Notes under the pieces: model-generated
Told to the model about the DNA's origin: nothing
The model's database searches: none
The model's input: only the letters and a program-made list of their open reading frames with translations
In this document: piece after piece, positions 5,276-6,218 of the stretch
How the letters are laid out: each line of letters opens with the position of its first letter
Numbering within the stretch: position 1 is the first letter of the stretch
Made by a program: the position numbers and the translations under genes
DNA from: Candidatus Tenebribacter mawsonii
GTDB taxonomy: Bacteria; Cloacimonadota; Cloacimonadia; Cloacimonadales; TCS61
Length of the DNA stretch: 6,218 nt
Assembly (NCBI GenBank): GCA_030765665.1
Contig: JAVCCD010000084.1
Coordinates: forward strand, 1-6,218
Reading direction: 5' to 3'

Positions 5276-6218
5276 AATTCATCTAGTTTCTTAATCGGTT
5301 TAGGAATAGAAATAACTCCTTGAACTGAATTAAGATCCTTTAAACCACTACCTGTTAATAAAATTACATTTTTAGAATTTTCGTCAATCAGTTCTTTTTC
5401 TGCATACTTTATCATTCCTGCAAAGGCTGTTGCTGCTGCAGGTTCAGAGAAGATTCCAGTATTTTCACTAAGCACTTTTGAAGCAGAAATTATTTCTTCA
5501 TCGCTTACTATAACCGATTCTCCATTATATTCTTTCATAAATTTTTTGGTCATCCAATAATTTCTGGGAATATCAACAGCAATAGAATCTGCTATCGTTG
5601 TACTTGATTTGATAACAAACTCATCACCTTCAAGATTACGAACTATGTTGTCACTTTTTTCAGATTGAACTGCAACAATAGTAGGCACTTTTTTAATGAG
5701 CCCTAATTTTAATAGATCTTCAAATCCTTTGAACACACCGGATATTATACAACCATCTCCAACCGGTACAAAAATCCGATCCGGAATTTGTTGTCTCATT
5801 TGTTGGAATATTTCAAAAGATACAATCTTCTTGCCTTCAATTGTGAACGGATTGTAAGCAGTGTTTCTATTGTACCAGCCAAACTTTTTTGTTGCTTCAA
5901 TGCTTAGATCAAAAGCATCATCATAAGTGCCGTCAACGGGAATAAGCTGAGCTCCGTACATCAAAATTTGTGTAAGTTTAGCTTTTGGTGCAGAAGCTGG
6001 TGCAAAAATAATTGCCTTTTGATTTTGTGAAGCGCAAATACCAGCTAACGATGATCCGGCATTTCCGGTTGAGGCAGCAACAATTGTATCAATTTCTTGT
6101 TCTTTAGCAAATGCACAAACCAGTTCAGACGCCCTATCCTTAAAAGAAAAAGTCGGATTTTGAGAATCATCTTTAAGTAATATCTTAAAATTACTTTTTG
6201 ATCCCTTCTTGAAATTGG
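5272..6218 (-). CDS. Threonine synthase-like PLP-dependent enzyme, N-terminus cut by window edge
   Basis: The frame is open from the window edge (first full codon 6216-6214) to TAA at 5274-5272, giving 314 residues; fragment numbering is used here. NPTFSFKDR (20-28) carries Lys26, the predicted PLP Schiff-base lysine. STGNAG (49-54) is the loop that holds the PLP phosphate or substrate. NPFTIEGKKIVSFEI (122-136), VGDGCIISGVFKGF (152-165), FSEPAAATAF (256-265) and TGSGLKDL (288-295) match threonine synthase spacing and wording. That enzyme converts O-phosphohomoserine to threonine. Related fold-type II lyases, such as diaminopropionate ammonia-lyase or threonine dehydratase, are alternatives, but the GLKD ending favours threonine synthase. 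An N-terminal portion, possibly with a zinc ribbon, lies outside. Frames starting within the window, such as TTG at 5964, are internal because the catalytic lysine lies upstream. It precedes the toxin-antitoxin pair by 125 bp and may once have adjoined the hydroxylase operon. Confidence 0.87.
   Translation of the reverse strand, partial: NFKKGSKSNFKILLKDDSQNPTFSFKDRASELVCAFAKEQEIDTIVAASTGNAGSSLAGICASQNQKAIIFAPASAPKAKLTQILMYGAQLIPVDGTYDDAFDLSIEATKKFGWYNRNTAYNPFTIEGKKIVSFEIFQQMRQQIPDRIFVPVGDGCIISGVFKGFEDLLKLGLIKKVPTIVAVQSEKSDNIVRNLEGDEFVIKSSTTIADSIAVDIPRNYWMTKKFMKEYNGESVIVSDEEIISASKVLSENTGIFSEPAAATAFAGMIKYAEKELIDENSKNVILLTGSGLKDLNSVQGVISIPKPIKKLDEL

Noticed and set aside
5272..5964. Complete 230-aa protein starting at TTG 5964
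   Set aside because: The same frame stays open to the window edge and the upstream part carries the PLP lysine motif and the STGNAG loop, so the start at 5964 is internal.

Overview
The window is AT-rich bacterial DNA. All seven recognisable genes, two of them cut by the window edges, lie on the minus strand, so biological reading order runs from high to low coordinates. Tight spacing, good Shine-Dalgarno sites and standard codons point to an ordinary bacterium. The low-GC base composition, an NYN plus OST-HTH protein and a molybdenum hydroxylase of the xanthine dehydrogenase family would fit an anaerobic or uncultured low-GC lineage, possibly Cloacimonadota or another FCB-group phylum. That placement is a guess from style and not from a marker gene.

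In reading order: (1) 6218-5272, the C-terminal 314 residues of a fold-type II PLP enzyme that looks like threonine synthase. (2) 5275-5224, a 52-bp double-hairpin repeat that contains the stop codon of gene 1. (3) 5193-5176, a perfect 18-bp palindrome made of two tandem TAACGTTA octamers, the likely operator of the next two genes. (4) 5146-4669, a type II toxin-antitoxin pair: a ribbon-helix-helix antitoxin overlapping a RelE/ParE-like toxin by 14 bp. (5) 4667-4616, a second copy of the repeat in the same orientation. (6) 4598-1098, a three-gene molybdenum hydroxylase operon: molybdopterin subunit (715 aa), 2Fe-2S subunit (153 aa, 4-bp overlap) and FAD subunit (277 aa). (7) 1032-838, a 64-aa protein with a basic first half and an acidic second half. 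(8) 765-1, an NYN-domain (PIN-like nuclease) protein with a C-terminal OST-HTH/LOTUS-like region, running off the edge.

The three hydroxylase subunits should form one enzyme. Substrate is oxidised at the molybdenum centre, electrons pass through two 2Fe-2S clusters to FAD and then to NAD+ or another acceptor. The residues around the cofactor (Glu229, Arg340, Glu675) resemble those of purine hydroxylases, so xanthine or a related purine is the best substrate guess. The PLP enzyme may belong to the same catabolic region, but the toxin-antitoxin unit now separates it from the hydroxylase genes.

The most unusual part is 4616-5275, where two 52-bp repeat copies sit directly after two consecutive stop codons and bracket the toxin-antitoxin pair. 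The second copy fills nearly all of the leader of the hydroxylase operon, which leaves little room for a separate promoter. No rRNA, tRNA, CRISPR array, transposase or classic intrinsic terminator was seen.
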